The notes under the pieces were generated by a model that did not search any database, had not been told where the DNA came from, and saw only the letters and a list, made by a program, of their open reading frames with translations. A stretch of 25,581 nt of DNA from positions 1 to 25,581 of the forward strand of contig JAVBMF010000036.1 in NCBI GenBank assembly GCA_031552735.1, read 5' to 3'. Shown piece by piece: positions 1-7,923 of the stretch. The stretch's first letter is position 1. Every line of letters starts with the position of its first letter. The position numbers and the translations under genes are program-made. The stretch comes from JAVBUY01 sp031552735 (GTDB lineage: Bacteria > Bacillota > Clostridia > Christensenellales > Aristaeellaceae).

Positions 1-1
1 C

Positions 2-211
2 ACCGGAGCCACCGTGCGCGAAACCGCCAAGGTATTTCGCGTATCCAAGAGTACAGTACACAAGGACATCGACGAGCGGCTGCCGGAAATCGACGCGCAG
101 TTGGCCGACAACGCGCGGCAAGTATTGGCGCACAACAAGGCGGAGCGGCACATTCGCGGAGGCGAGGCGACCTGTAAGAAATATATGCAGACGCGCGAGC
201 AGCGCGCATAG
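2..211 (+). CDS. spoIIID: Sporulation transcription factor SpoIIID, 5'-truncated by window edge
   Basis: SpoIIID is a small DNA-binding protein that acts in the mother cell during endospore formation, activating and repressing genes with sigma-E and sigma-K. The frame is open from position 2 and ends with TAG at 209-211, giving the last 69 residues. The helix-turn-helix signature VRETAKVFRVSKSTVHKD and the later block NKAERHIRGGEAT are typical of the family. Family members are about 80-95 residues long, so roughly 15-25 N-terminal residues lie outside the window; the GTG at 14 is an internal valine codon, not the start. The mbl-type gene follows 36 bases downstream with no terminator between, the same order as in Bacillus subtilis, so the two are probably cotranscribed. 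Identification is firm; only the start is unseen. Confidence 0.93.
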   Translation, partial: TGATVRETAKVFRVSKSTVHKDIDERLPEIDAQLADNARQVLAHNKAERHIRGGEATCKKYMQTREQRA

Positions 212-247
212 CACCCGGCCATTTGCAAAAGAAGGAGTTTACAAACG

Positions 248-1276
248 ATGCTAGGAATGGATGATATCGGCGTCGACCTAGGCACGGCGACGGTATTGGT
301 GTATGTGAAAGGCAAAGGCATCCTGCTGCGCGAGCCCGCGATGGTGGCCATTGATCGCAACACGCGCAGTATTTTAGCTGTCGGTGAGGATGCGCACCGC
401 ATGCAGGGCCGCACGCCTGCGCACATTTCGGTGGTGCGCCCGTTGGTCGACGGCGTGATTTCCGACTACGACGTGGCCGAGCGCATGCTGCGCTACTTTC
501 TGCGCAAGGTCATGGGCAAGCGGCTGATGTTTCGCCCGCGCGTGGTGGCCTGCGTACCCAGCGGCGTCACCGAGGTGGAGAAGCGCTCGGTGGTGGACGC
601 GATCCTGGACGCGGGCGCACGCAAGGCGCAGCTCATTGACGAGCCGATGGCAGCGGCGATTGGTGCCGGGCTGGATATCGAAAAGGCATACGGCTCGATG
701 GTGGTCGATATTGGCGGCGGCACCACCGATCTGGCGGTGATTTCGATGGGGCGCTGCGTAGTGTCCGAAACCATCAAAGTGGCCGGTGATCGGATGGACG
801 AGGCCATTATCCGCTACCTGCGCCGCAAGCATAACCTGATGATTGGCGAACGCTCCGCTGAGGAGCTGAAGATGCATCTGGGCGCGGCGTATCCGCGGCA
901 GGAAGTGCTGCACATGGACGTGACTGGGCGCAGCCTGATCACAGGTTTGCCCAAGACCATCTCGGTCAGTTCCTCTGAAATGGTGGAGGCGCTGGATGAG
1001 CCGATTCTGGCGCTGACGGAGAATGTGCAGGCCATCTTGGAGCGCACGCCGCCCGAGCTGGCCGCCGACATATTTGATCGCGGCATTGTGATGACCGGCG
1101 GCGGGTCGCTGCTGTTCGGGCTGGATAAGGTGCTCAGCGAGCGCATTCGCGTGTCTTGCCGTGTGGTCGATGATCCGGTGGCCTGTGTGGCGCTGGGCAC
1201 CGGCATGGTGCTTGAGGAGATGGAAACCCATAGCAAGCTACTGTTTGACGGCAACCGCGTTCGCGGAAATGTGTAA
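248..1276 (+). CDS. mbl: MreB-family actin homologue, Mbl type
   Basis: Cytoskeletal ATPase of the MreB/Mbl/MreBH family, which forms membrane-bound filaments that guide cell-wall synthesis during elongation. The 342-residue length is normal for the family. The phosphate-1 loop (about residues 6-20, IGVDLGTATVLVYVKGKG), the catalytic Glu region DEPMAAAIG (131-139), the phosphate-2 loop DIGGGTTDLA (154-163) and the adenosine motif GIVMTGGGSLLFG (about 279-291) are all present. The ATG at 248 is preceded by a good Shine-Dalgarno (GAAGGAG, about 231-237). I favour Mbl over MreB because the gene directly follows spoIIID and has no mreCD behind it; it is followed at once by a terminator. The family is certain, the paralogue assignment rests on context. 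Confidence 0.88.
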   Translation: MLGMDDIGVDLGTATVLVYVKGKGILLREPAMVAIDRNTRSILAVGEDAHRMQGRTPAHISVVRPLVDGVISDYDVAERMLRYFLRKVMGKRLMFRPRVVACVPSGVTEVEKRSVVDAILDAGARKAQLIDEPMAAAIGAGLDIEKAYGSMVVDIGGGTTDLAVISMGRCVVSETIKVAGDRMDEAIIRYLRRKHNLMIGERSAEELKMHLGAAYPRQEVLHMDVTGRSLITGLPKTISVSSSEMVEALDEPILALTENVQAILERTPPELAADIFDRGIVMTGGGSLLFGLDKVLSERIRVSCRVVDDPVACVALGTGMVLEEMETHSKLLFDGNRVRGNV

Positions 1277-1280
1277 TAGC

Positions 1281-1313
1281 AACATCCTCTTGCATGCAAG
1301 AGGATGTTTTTTT
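1281..1313 (+). terminator. Rho-independent terminator after mbl
   Basis: A perfect 28-base palindrome (1281-1308; half-site AACATCCTCTTGCA) starts five bases after the mbl stop codon and runs into eight T residues (1306-1313). It closes the spoIIID-mbl unit. Confidence 0.92.
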
Positions 1314-1332
1314 CAATTTATGGGAAAATGCA

Positions 1333-1361
1333 TTGCGGCAAGCGGCGCGCTTTGCTATAAT
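1333..1361 (+). promoter_or_regulatory. Sigma-A type promoter for the 1401 membrane-protein gene
   Basis: TTGCGG (1333-1338), a 17-base spacer, and a consensus TATAAT (1356-1361) preceded by TG one base upstream (extended -10). It lies between the mbl terminator and the Shine-Dalgarno of the next gene (AAAGGAG, 1385-1391), so it should drive only that gene. Confidence 0.8.
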
Positions 1362-1400
1362 AAAGCATATTTGTCTTGATGACCAAAGGAGAGAACATTG

Positions 1401-2579
1401 ATGGAAAAGTCGTTTTTGGAAAAGCAGGTGCGCCGCGCGTGCCGCAACACCATTCTGCTGTGTCTGGCGGGCATCATCGCGCTGGTGGGCGTGTTTGTTG
1501 TTTGGCATCCCAATCTGGGGAATTTGTTTGGCAAGCCCTTTGGCGGCAAGGAGTATCGCGATATCAACATCGCATACCTCAACAACCAGCGGTTTGTGGA
1601 TATCGAGGGCATGGAGCTGATCAATACCGGCTGGTACATGACCACCGACGGCAAAACCACCAACTACTACTATGGCGCGGTGTTCTCGGATGCGAGTGGT
1701 TCGCGCATCGTGCTCTATGATTCGCACAAGGAGCTGACCGAGGCGCAGGAGGCCAGTTTCCGCGTGCAGGGCAAGATGGGCCGGATGGATTTGGACGAGA
1801 GCAAGATCTACGAGGGCGTCATCGAGGATATCATGGACGCGTGGGAACTGACCGACGAGCAAGCGCGCGAGGTACTGGTGGGCACCTTTATCGTGCGGCA
1901 GACCAGTGAGCGTCTGTTTGAGCAGGCGGCAATCGTCGCCATGGCTTTGGCGGCGCTGTTCCTGCTGGGCAAGCTGATCCGGACGCTGGCGCTGCTGGGC
2001 AATTATCGCTCGCACAAGCTGTATAAGAAAGTGGCGGATAAACTGGATCTGGACGGCGATGGCGACGTGGATGCGCTGGATCAGGCGGTGGGTCAGGAGA
2101 TGGCCGACAAGAGCTGCCACGTGCTCCAGCAAGGCAATGTGACCGTCACCAAGACCTTCGCGGTGCAGACCAGCGCGGCGGGGCTGAATATCGCCAAGTT
2201 GGCCGACGCGGCGTGGGTGTACCCGATCACCACGCGTCACTATACCAACGGTATCCCCACCGGCAAGTCACATTCCATCAAGATGTGCTTTACCACCGGG
2301 CCCAAGCATGACATCACCATCGCCTGCCGCAATGAGAAGCAGAAGAATGCGCTGATGCCGGTGCTGGCGGATGCGGTGCCCAGCGCGATCATTGGTTACT
2401 ACAAGGAGCTGGACTCGCTGTACAGCGCGCGCAACTTCGAAGGCTTTAAGGCGGCGGTGGAGCAATATCGCACCAAGGTGGCGGCGGTGGAAGCGGCCAA
2501 GCAAGCACCAGCCGAGAAGGAAGAATCGGTGGAGGACAAGCAAGCCGAGGCGCAGTCCGGCGAAGGCGTGTCAATGTAA
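1401..2579 (+). CDS. Unrecognised two-span membrane protein with EF-hand-like loop
   Basis: I do not recognise this 392-residue protein. It has a basic N-terminus, a first membrane span at about 17-35, an extracytoplasmic part at 36-175 that is rich in Tyr, Asp and Asn, a second span at about 176-198 followed by a basic stretch (RSHKLYKK), then a C-terminal part predicted inside the cell. Right after the second span is DLDGDGDVDALD (216-227), which matches the calcium-binding EF-hand or dockerin loop at positions 1, 3, 5, 6, 8, 9 and 12. Residues 240-340 alternate polar and hydrophobic residues as in a small beta-rich domain; a PH-like fold is only a guess. The tail (360-392) is Ala/Glu/Lys-rich and probably disordered. 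The ATG at 1401 is chosen over the TTG at 1398 because it is better spaced from the Shine-Dalgarno. The gene is monocistronic. Confidence 0.85.
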   Translation: MEKSFLEKQVRRACRNTILLCLAGIIALVGVFVVWHPNLGNLFGKPFGGKEYRDINIAYLNNQRFVDIEGMELINTGWYMTTDGKTTNYYYGAVFSDASGSRIVLYDSHKELTEAQEASFRVQGKMGRMDLDESKIYEGVIEDIMDAWELTDEQAREVLVGTFIVRQTSERLFEQAAIVAMALAALFLLGKLIRTLALLGNYRSHKLYKKVADKLDLDGDGDVDALDQAVGQEMADKSCHVLQQGNVTVTKTFAVQTSAAGLNIAKLADAAWVYPITTRHYTNGIPTGKSHSIKMCFTTGPKHDITIACRNEKQKNALMPVLADAVPSAIIGYYKELDSLYSARNFEGFKAAVEQYRTKVAAVEAAKQAPAEKEESVEDKQAEAQSGEGVSM

Positions 2580-2606
2580 CAGATCGTAGATTCTATCTGG
2601 TGGCAC

Positions 2607-2641
2607 GAACGGTGCGGCATAGTAGCCGCGCCGTTCTTTTT
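2607..2641 (+). terminator. Rho-independent terminator after the 1401 gene
   Basis: GAACGG...CCGTTC outer stem with an inner GCGGC/GCCGC pairing (2607-2636), followed by five T residues (2637-2641). It starts 27 bases after the stop codon at 2577-2579. Confidence 0.85.
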
Positions 2642-2767
2642 GCGCGCCAAAGACTGCAACAAAACATCATGCCGGACGACATCACGACGAATGCACAAAC
2701 AAGAGGTTGCTGTCCGGCATCACTATTTCGCAACTGCGTAGACGGCCGGGTGCGGTTTATGCATAGC

Positions 2768-2790
2768 AAAAAGCCGCTCCGTGAGCGGCT
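2768..2790 (-). terminator. Rho-independent terminator of the tct-dct operon
   Basis: Read on the minus strand: AGCCGCTC, loop ACG, GAGCGGCT (2790-2772), then five T residues (2772-2768). It lies 16 bases beyond the dctQ stop codon and ends the six-gene minus-strand run. Confidence 0.9.
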
Positions 2791-2806
2791 GATAAGAAAT
2801 GCTTGG

Positions 2807-3307
2807 TTATGCCTGTTCGGGACGCGCTTTGCCGAAAAGGCGGACAGCGTCACGGATGAGGTCGCGCAGCAGATAGATCAGCATCAGCGCGCAATTGACC
2901 GGGATGCTGGCATACGGCCAGCCCATCGATACCTTGAGAATGGGCGAAAAGGTGGCGCCCGCCACCAGCCGGATGGAGTAGACCAGCAGCGCGGCAATAA
3001 ACACGATGCCCAGCAGAGAGATGAAGATATCCAGCGCGGCCACCCATCGCTTGCCCGCGAATTTGGTTTGCAGCAGGTCCACGCGAAAGTGCCCGCCATC
3101 GCGCATGATCAGCGTGGCGGCGGTGAAAATCATCCACGCCATCATCCACTCCACCACCTCGTCTGTCCAGGACATGGGGATGAGCAGCGGCGTGAAGCGA
3201 ATGAGAACCCGCAGAAAGAGAATCAGCGCAATGCCGACGCACAGCGCGATAACGAACCAGCGCAGGACTTTTGCCAGAATGGCGTCCGCTTTTTGTAGTG
3301 CTTGCAT
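2807..3307 (-). CDS. dctQ: TRAP transporter small permease subunit DctQ
   Basis: Small integral membrane subunit of a tripartite ATP-independent periplasmic (TRAP) transporter, which partners the large permease DctM in Na+-driven uptake of carboxylates delivered by DctP. The 166-residue protein has four hydrophobic spans (about 15-35, 47-66, 90-110, 130-150) and the family's central pattern of a Trp-rich second span (SWTDEVVEWMMAWMIF) followed by a Gly-His (RDGGHFRVDLL). The start at 3307 has a strong Shine-Dalgarno (AAGGAGG, about 3316-3322), placed 13 bases after the dctM stop, so it is translationally close-coupled. In most TRAP operons dctQ precedes dctM; here it follows. Confidence 0.93.
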   Translation of the reverse strand: MQALQKADAILAKVLRWFVIALCVGIALILFLRVLIRFTPLLIPMSWTDEVVEWMMAWMIFTAATLIMRDGGHFRVDLLQTKFAGKRWVAALDIFISLLGIVFIAALLVYSIRLVAGATFSPILKVSMGWPYASIPVNCALMLIYLLRDLIRDAVRLFGKARPEQA

Positions 3308-3320
3308 AGGGTGATCCTCC

Positions 3321-4601
3321 TTAACCTAAGATGCCGGGCAGCCAGGTGGACAGCGGCGGCCAGAACGCGCACAGCAGCAGCACAACGAAGATGCCGAAGA
3401 CATACGGCAGCACGCCCTTTGACAGCCGCAGCAGCGGTACATTGGTGACGCTGGATACCGCGTATAGGCTCATGCCCACAGGGGGGGTCAGCAGCCCGAT
3501 CATCGACGCCAGGATCATCACCACGCCAAACTGCACCAGATCCATGCCGATGGACTGGATGATGGGCAGGAAGATCGGTGTGACGATGAGAATGACAGCG
3601 GTGCCTTCCAAGAACATGCCCAGCACCAGCAGGATGAAGATGATCATCAGGATCAGCACCTGTGGATTGCTGGAAACCGCCATCATGCTTTGGATGACCA
3701 GGTTGGGGATGCGTTGATGAATCATGAAATAGGCTAGGAAATTGGCGATAGCGATGATGAACAGCGTTTTGCAGCTGGTGATCAGGCTGTCGTAGATGAT
3801 GTTCCACAGCTGTTTTACGCGGATCTGTCGGTAGACCACGCAGCTGAGGAACAGCGCATAGAAGCAGGCGACAATGGCGGCCTCGGTGGGGGTGAACAGT
3901 CCGCCCCAGATGCCGCCGATGATGATGACGATGGTGATCAGGCTGGGGATCGCCTGCCACAGGTACTTTAAGCGCAGACCCCAGGGCATTTTGGTCGTAA
4001 CCGGGAACTTTTTGCGCTTGGAGATGATGTAGACGCAGATCATCATGGCCAACGCCATCAAAAAGCCGGGGATGAAACCGGCGGCAAAGAGCTTGCTGAC
4101 CGAGACGCTGGTGACCGAGGAATAGACCACAAATGGGATGGAGGGCGGAATGACCGGGCCGATGGTGGACGACGCGGCGGTGATCGACGCGCTGAAGTCG
4201 TGGTCGTATCCGGCGTCGTCCATGGCCTTCATTTCAATGACGCCCAGACCGGCGGCATCAGCCACCGCCGCGCCGGACATGCCGGAAAAAATCACGCTGG
4301 AGAAAATATTCACCTGGCCCAAGCCGCCGGGCCAGTGCCCCACCATGGCCTTGGCAAAATTGAAAATGCGGTCGGTGATGCCGCCGGTATTCATCAGATT
4401 GCCAGCCAGAATGAAAAATGGAATGGCGAGCAGCGTAAAGCCGGTTGTGCCGTTATAAATGCGCTGCGCCATGACGGGCAGTATCTTTTCAAAGCCCATG
4501 GAGGCGAACACCCCGGCGCTGGTTATGCCCATCGCCACACATACGGGTACGCCGATGAGCATAAGCGCCACCAGAATCAAGCATACGATTAACGCCAACA
4601 C
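3321..4601 (-). CDS. dctM: TRAP transporter large permease subunit DctM
   Basis: Transport-active subunit of the TRAP carrier, about 12 membrane spans. I place the start at the GTG at 4601-4599 (protein begins MLALIVCLILVALMLIGVPV, 426 residues, the usual DctM size) because it has AAAGGAG nine bases upstream; the frame stays open to an ATG at 4652, but that would add 17 residues that overlap the Shine-Dalgarno and look unlike the family. Recognisable DctM features are the N-terminal LIGVPVCVAMG, the first repeat with GMSGAAVADAAGLG and ASSTIGPVIPPS, and the related second-repeat segment GLLTPPVGMSLYAVS near the C-terminus. It sits between dctP and dctQ in the same operon. Confidence 0.94.
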   Translation of the reverse strand: MLALIVCLILVALMLIGVPVCVAMGITSAGVFASMGFEKILPVMAQRIYNGTTGFTLLAIPFFILAGNLMNTGGITDRIFNFAKAMVGHWPGGLGQVNIFSSVIFSGMSGAAVADAAGLGVIEMKAMDDAGYDHDFSASITAASSTIGPVIPPSIPFVVYSSVTSVSVSKLFAAGFIPGFLMALAMMICVYIISKRKKFPVTTKMPWGLRLKYLWQAIPSLITIVIIIGGIWGGLFTPTEAAIVACFYALFLSCVVYRQIRVKQLWNIIYDSLITSCKTLFIIAIANFLAYFMIHQRIPNLVIQSMMAVSSNPQVLILMIIFILLVLGMFLEGTAVILIVTPIFLPIIQSIGMDLVQFGVVMILASMIGLLTPPVGMSLYAVSSVTNVPLLRLSKGVLPYVFGIFVVLLLCAFWPPLSTWLPGILG

Positions 4602-4641
4602 GGGGCAACACTCCTTTGTTTTTCCTTGGCGCAAGAAAGCA

Positions 4642-4676
4642 AATGGCAACACCCCATCGCTGAAGATGTTGCCATT
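4642..4676 (-). other. Strong intergenic stem-loop between dctP and dctM
   Basis: A perfect 10-base stem, AATGGCAACA (4642-4651) with TGTTGCCATT (4667-4676), lies in the 119-base gap between the dctP stop and the dctM start. No T-run follows on the minus strand (next bases are TGCTTTC), so it is not a classical terminator. It may protect the 3' end of the upstream message or give partial termination. Confidence 0.6.
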
Positions 4677-4720
4677 CGTTCCTTACGTGTCCGCTGGGAA
4701 CAGCAGGCGTGCGCCCGATA

Positions 4721-5728
4721 TTACTTGGCGGATTCTTCGACCATCTTCAGGAAGGCCGCCATATCGTCGGCGCTGCCTTCATACGCGGCCACCGCATCCC
4801 ACGCGGGCGCCATCGCCTGCTTGAACGCGTCCATGTCCACTTCGGTGACGGTCACGCCGGCATCCTTCAGCTTCTGGATGTAGTCGGCTTCGCTGTTTTG
4901 CACTTCGCCGCGCATCTGGTCACGCGCGATCGCGCTCGCGTCCTCGATGGCCTTGCGCTGCGCGTCGGTCAGGCTGGTCCAGAAGTCATTGCTGATGGTC
5001 AGGTTGACCGCTTCCCAAGTGTGACGGGTCAGGCTGAGGAACTTCTGGTTGGCTTCCCACATGCTGTTGTTGAAGATGGTGGAGAGCGGGTTCTCCTGAC
5101 CATCGACGGTGCCCTGCTTGAGCGCGGTGATCAGCTCGCTGAAGGCGACCTGCTGCACATCAGCGCCCAGCGCCTCAAAGCACGCGACCTTCTGCACTTC
5201 GCTGGGGGTGCGGACCTTCAGGCCCTTGACATCGGCGGGCGCCTTGACTTCGCGCACGGAGTTGGTCAGACAGCGGAAACCGTAATCCCACGGGCCGACG
5301 TTGTGCAGGCCCTTGGCTTCCAGCGCGCCATCGTTGACCCACGCGGCAAACGGGCCGTCCACCACGGCGTAGGCGTGATCATAGCCGCTGTACACATAGG
5401 GGGCGGTGACCAGCGCGTAGCGGATGTCGTACTTGTCCAGGCTGCCCTGGGACACCAGGCAAGCCTGGATGGCGCCCATGGCGGTCTGCTCGACCATTTC
5501 CTTGGCGTTGCCCAGCGCGCTGGCGCCCTGGACATCAACGGTGATGCTGCCACCGGACAGCTCCTCGACCTTGGCCTTGAACGTTTCGGCGGCGGAAGAA
5601 ACCGGCTCGCCGGGGGCGCCAAAGTGACCGAGGACGATGGTGACCTTCGGGTCTTCGGCGGTGGCGGTGGTCATGGCCATACCGGCCAGGAGCGTCAGAG
5701 CGAGCACCAGTGCAAATACCTTTTTCAT
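4721..5728 (-). CDS. dctP: TRAP transporter solute-binding protein DctP
   Basis: Extracytoplasmic receptor that binds a carboxylate and hands it to DctM/DctQ. It has 335 residues, normal for the family. The signal peptide (1 to about 24, MKKVFALVLALTLLAG...ATA) ends in a signal-peptidase-I type site; there is no lipobox Cys, which is unusual for a Gram-positive binding protein. Family features include VKGLKVRTP with the conserved substrate-carboxylate-binding Arg (about residue 168), then FSELITALKQGTVDGQENPLS (about 192-212), the typical DctP segment after it. The start has a strong Shine-Dalgarno (GAAGGAGGAT, about 5738-5747). It follows tctA by 64 bases with no clear terminator, so it is probably cotranscribed with tctCBA. 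The actual ligand cannot be read from the sequence. Confidence 0.95.
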   Translation of the reverse strand: MKKVFALVLALTLLAGMAMTTATAEDPKVTIVLGHFGAPGEPVSSAAETFKAKVEELSGGSITVDVQGASALGNAKEMVEQTAMGAIQACLVSQGSLDKYDIRYALVTAPYVYSGYDHAYAVVDGPFAAWVNDGALEAKGLHNVGPWDYGFRCLTNSVREVKAPADVKGLKVRTPSEVQKVACFEALGADVQQVAFSELITALKQGTVDGQENPLSTIFNNSMWEANQKFLSLTRHTWEAVNLTISNDFWTSLTDAQRKAIEDASAIARDQMRGEVQNSEADYIQKLKDAGVTVTEVDMDAFKQAMAPAWDAVAAYEGSADDMAAFLKMVEESAK

Positions 5729-5792
5729 GCGGGGGATCCTCCTTCAATTGATGAATAGATACGGCAATATCGCCGTGATCTCAGGGGGGGAA

Positions 5793-7334
5793 TCAACCTT
5801 CGATGGACGGCGCGGAAGTTTCCTCGGCAGCCGCCAGACGCTTGTTGATGCGGCGCTGGTTGATGACCGAGTACACCAGTGAGCCGAGAGACAGCACGAT
5901 GAACACCACGCAGATCGGATGCGAGAAGATGCGATAGAACTGGCCGTTCTCAATCTGCATGAACCGGCGGAAGTTGCTTTCCGACAGCGGGCCTAAGATC
6001 AGCGCCAGCAGAATCGGCGACAGCGGAAAATCATACTTCTGCATCAGGTAGCCCACCAGACCGAACACCAGCGCCACGCCGATATCGAACACATTCTGGT
6101 TGATGGCATACGCGCCGACCAGCGACACCAGCAGGATACAGGGCAGCAGGATCTTTTTATCCACCGAGATGATCTTGGCAAAGATGCGCACGCCGCCCAT
6201 GCCCACCACCAGCATGGCCAGGTTGGCCAGCAGCATGGCGGCAAACACGCTGTACACCGTGGGCAGCTCGCTGACATACATCATCGGGCCGGGGGTAATG
6301 CCCTTCATGATGAACGCGCCGAGCAGCACGGCGGTGATCGAGTCGCCCGGCACGCCCAGCGACAGCAGCGGGATCATTGCGCCGCCGGAGCAGCCGTTGT
6401 TGGCTGACTCGGTGGCGGCAATGCCCTCGGGTACGCCGGTGCCGAACTTCTCGGGGTGCTTGCTGGTGCCCTTGGCCACGCCATAGGACACAAACGCCGC
6501 GATGTCGCCGCCCGCGCCGGGGATGGCGCCAATAAAGGTGCCGATCAATCCGCCGGTAACGATGCTCTTCCAGATCGCCTTGATGTCCTTGCGGTTGGGC
6601 AGCACGTTGGTGATCTTGGCGCTGGCCTTGGCGGTGGCCTGCTCGCCGTTGGCGATGCGCTCCACGCCGGAGAACACCTCAGCCACCGCGAACAGGCCGA
6701 TCAGCGTGGGGATAAAGGGCAGGCCGTCATATAGCCCATACACGCCCTTGGGGATAAAGCGCAGGTAGCCGCAGGTTTTGTCCATGCCGACGGTGCAGAT
6801 CAGCAGACCGAAGAACGCGCTGATCAGCCCCTTGGTCACCGAGGTGCCGGAGATGGCGATGATGACCGACAGGCCGAACAGCGCCAGCATGAACATCTCC
6901 GCCGGGCCAAACGCCAGCGCCGCCGAGGCGATCACCGGCGAGAGGAAGGTCATCATGATCGCGCCGATCATGCCGCCGCAAAACGACGCGAACATCGCGA
7001 TGGACAGCGCGCGGCCCGGTTCGCCCTTTTGCGCCATGGGGTAGCCATCCATGACGGTGGCGGCAGCCGAAGGCGTGCCGGGCGTGCGGATGAGGATGGC
7101 CGAAATTGAGCCGCCATACATGCCGCCGCAATAGATGCCCAGCAGCATGCCCACCGAGGGGATCAGGTCCATGCCGAAGCAAAACGGAATGAGCAGCGCG
7201 ACGCCCATCGTGGCGGTCAGACCGGGCACCGCGCCAATGAGTACGCCGCCCAGCGCCCCCAGGAAGATCATCGCGATGACCTGGAAGTTCGCAAAAACAT
7301 TGGCGTAACTAGAGAGCATGAGGTTCCAATCCAT
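5793..7334 (-). CDS. tctA: Tripartite tricarboxylate transporter large permease TctA
   Basis: Large membrane subunit of a tripartite tricarboxylate transporter (TTT family), about 12 spans, moving citrate-like acids with cations together with TctB and the receptor TctC. The 513-residue length and family motifs are clear: GALGGVLIGAVPGLTATMGV (about 25-44), GIYCGGMYGGSISAILI with RTPGTPSAAAT right behind it, and in the second half the related GAIPGAGGDIAAFVSYG and LSLGVPGDSITAVLLGA. The start has AAGGAAGG eight bases upstream. It follows tctB closely (18 bases) and precedes dctP. Confidence 0.96.
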   Translation of the reverse strand: MDWNLMLSSYANVFANFQVIAMIFLGALGGVLIGAVPGLTATMGVALLIPFCFGMDLIPSVGMLLGIYCGGMYGGSISAILIRTPGTPSAAATVMDGYPMAQKGEPGRALSIAMFASFCGGMIGAIMMTFLSPVIASAALAFGPAEMFMLALFGLSVIIAISGTSVTKGLISAFFGLLICTVGMDKTCGYLRFIPKGVYGLYDGLPFIPTLIGLFAVAEVFSGVERIANGEQATAKASAKITNVLPNRKDIKAIWKSIVTGGLIGTFIGAIPGAGGDIAAFVSYGVAKGTSKHPEKFGTGVPEGIAATESANNGCSGGAMIPLLSLGVPGDSITAVLLGAFIMKGITPGPMMYVSELPTVYSVFAAMLLANLAMLVVGMGGVRIFAKIISVDKKILLPCILLVSLVGAYAINQNVFDIGVALVFGLVGYLMQKYDFPLSPILLALILGPLSESNFRRFMQIENGQFYRIFSHPICVVFIVLSLGSLVYSVINQRRINKRLAAAEETSAPSIEG

Positions 7335-7352
7335 GATTTCGCGCCTTCCTTT

Positions 7353-7838
7353 CTAATAAATAAAATCAAATGGGCCCAAGGGAATCTCAATGCCCAGCAC
7401 CTTCCAGAACAATAGCCAGACCACCGCCACGGCGAGCACCGACACAATGGCCATGGTCTTGTAGTTGCGCATGTCCAGAAGCCACATGGTGGCGCAGACC
7501 ACCAGAACGCCCAGAATCCAGAACCCCGCGATATCCCACAGCGCGACCAACAGTGCGATGGTCAGTGCGCTGATCAGCATCTTCTGTATGCCGCGATTTT
7601 TCAGGCTCAACGTTGGTGCGGCTTCTGTTTGCTTTTTTTTGAGCAAGGATTGGGCAATCAGCGCTAGGCAACAAACCGCCAGCGCGATCGCCATGATTTG
7701 CGGAAAAACCTCCGGCCCGACCGGGACGTTGGTGAATTGCTTAAAGGAAAGAGTCCGGACAAAGGCGTAGACCGCTACGCCGATAAAAACCAGTGCGCCA
7801 ATGATATTGGCAAATGCCATGCTGGCGGTTTTTTTCAT
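7353..7838 (-). CDS. tctB: Tripartite tricarboxylate transporter small permease TctB
   Basis: Small membrane subunit of the TTT carrier. The protein (161 residues from the ATG at 7838) has four hydrophobic spans: about 7-26, 41-61, 80-110 (two short adjacent helices) and 125-150. TctB proteins are poorly conserved in sequence, so the call rests on size, topology and position between tctC and tctA. A GTG at 7847 in the same frame is an alternative start adding three residues; AGGGTG upstream of 7838 fits the ATG better, though neither start has a strong Shine-Dalgarno. Confidence 0.88.
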   Translation of the reverse strand: MKKTASMAFANIIGALVFIGVAVYAFVRTLSFKQFTNVPVGPEVFPQIMAIALAVCCLALIAQSLLKKKQTEAAPTLSLKNRGIQKMLISALTIALLVALWDIAGFWILGVLVVCATMWLLDMRNYKTMAIVSVLAVAVVWLLFWKVLGIEIPLGPFDFIY

Positions 7839-7884
7839 ATCCTGCACACCCTATCTATCTGTGGAGATGGGAAGAAAGTCGAGA

Positions 7885-7906
7885 GGAGGGGGCGTGCGCC
7901 CCCTCC
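7885..7906 (-). other. GC-rich stem-loop between tctC and tctB
   Basis: A perfect 9-base stem, GGAGGGGGC (7885-7893) with GCCCCCTCC (7898-7906), four-base loop, in the 85-base gap between the tctC stop and the tctB start. No T-run follows it, so it is more likely a transcript-stabilising or processing element than a full terminator. Confidence 0.65.
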
Positions 7907-7923
7907 CGGACTGTTTGTGCGTG

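Noticed and set aside
374..1231. 285-codon open frame on the minus strand opposite mbl
   Set aside because: Antisense shadow of a strongly conserved gene in GC-rich DNA; composition is His/Arg/Gln-rich with no recognisable domain and no ribosome-binding site.
4709..5758. 349-codon open frame on the plus strand opposite dctP
   Set aside because: Shadow of dctP; dctP has signal peptide, Shine-Dalgarno and family motifs on the minus strand.
5729..5792. Possible terminator or promoter between tctA and dctP
   Set aside because: Only a weak ACGGC/GCCGT hairpin without a T-run and a TTGATT with no good -10 at the right distance; not enough to split the operon.
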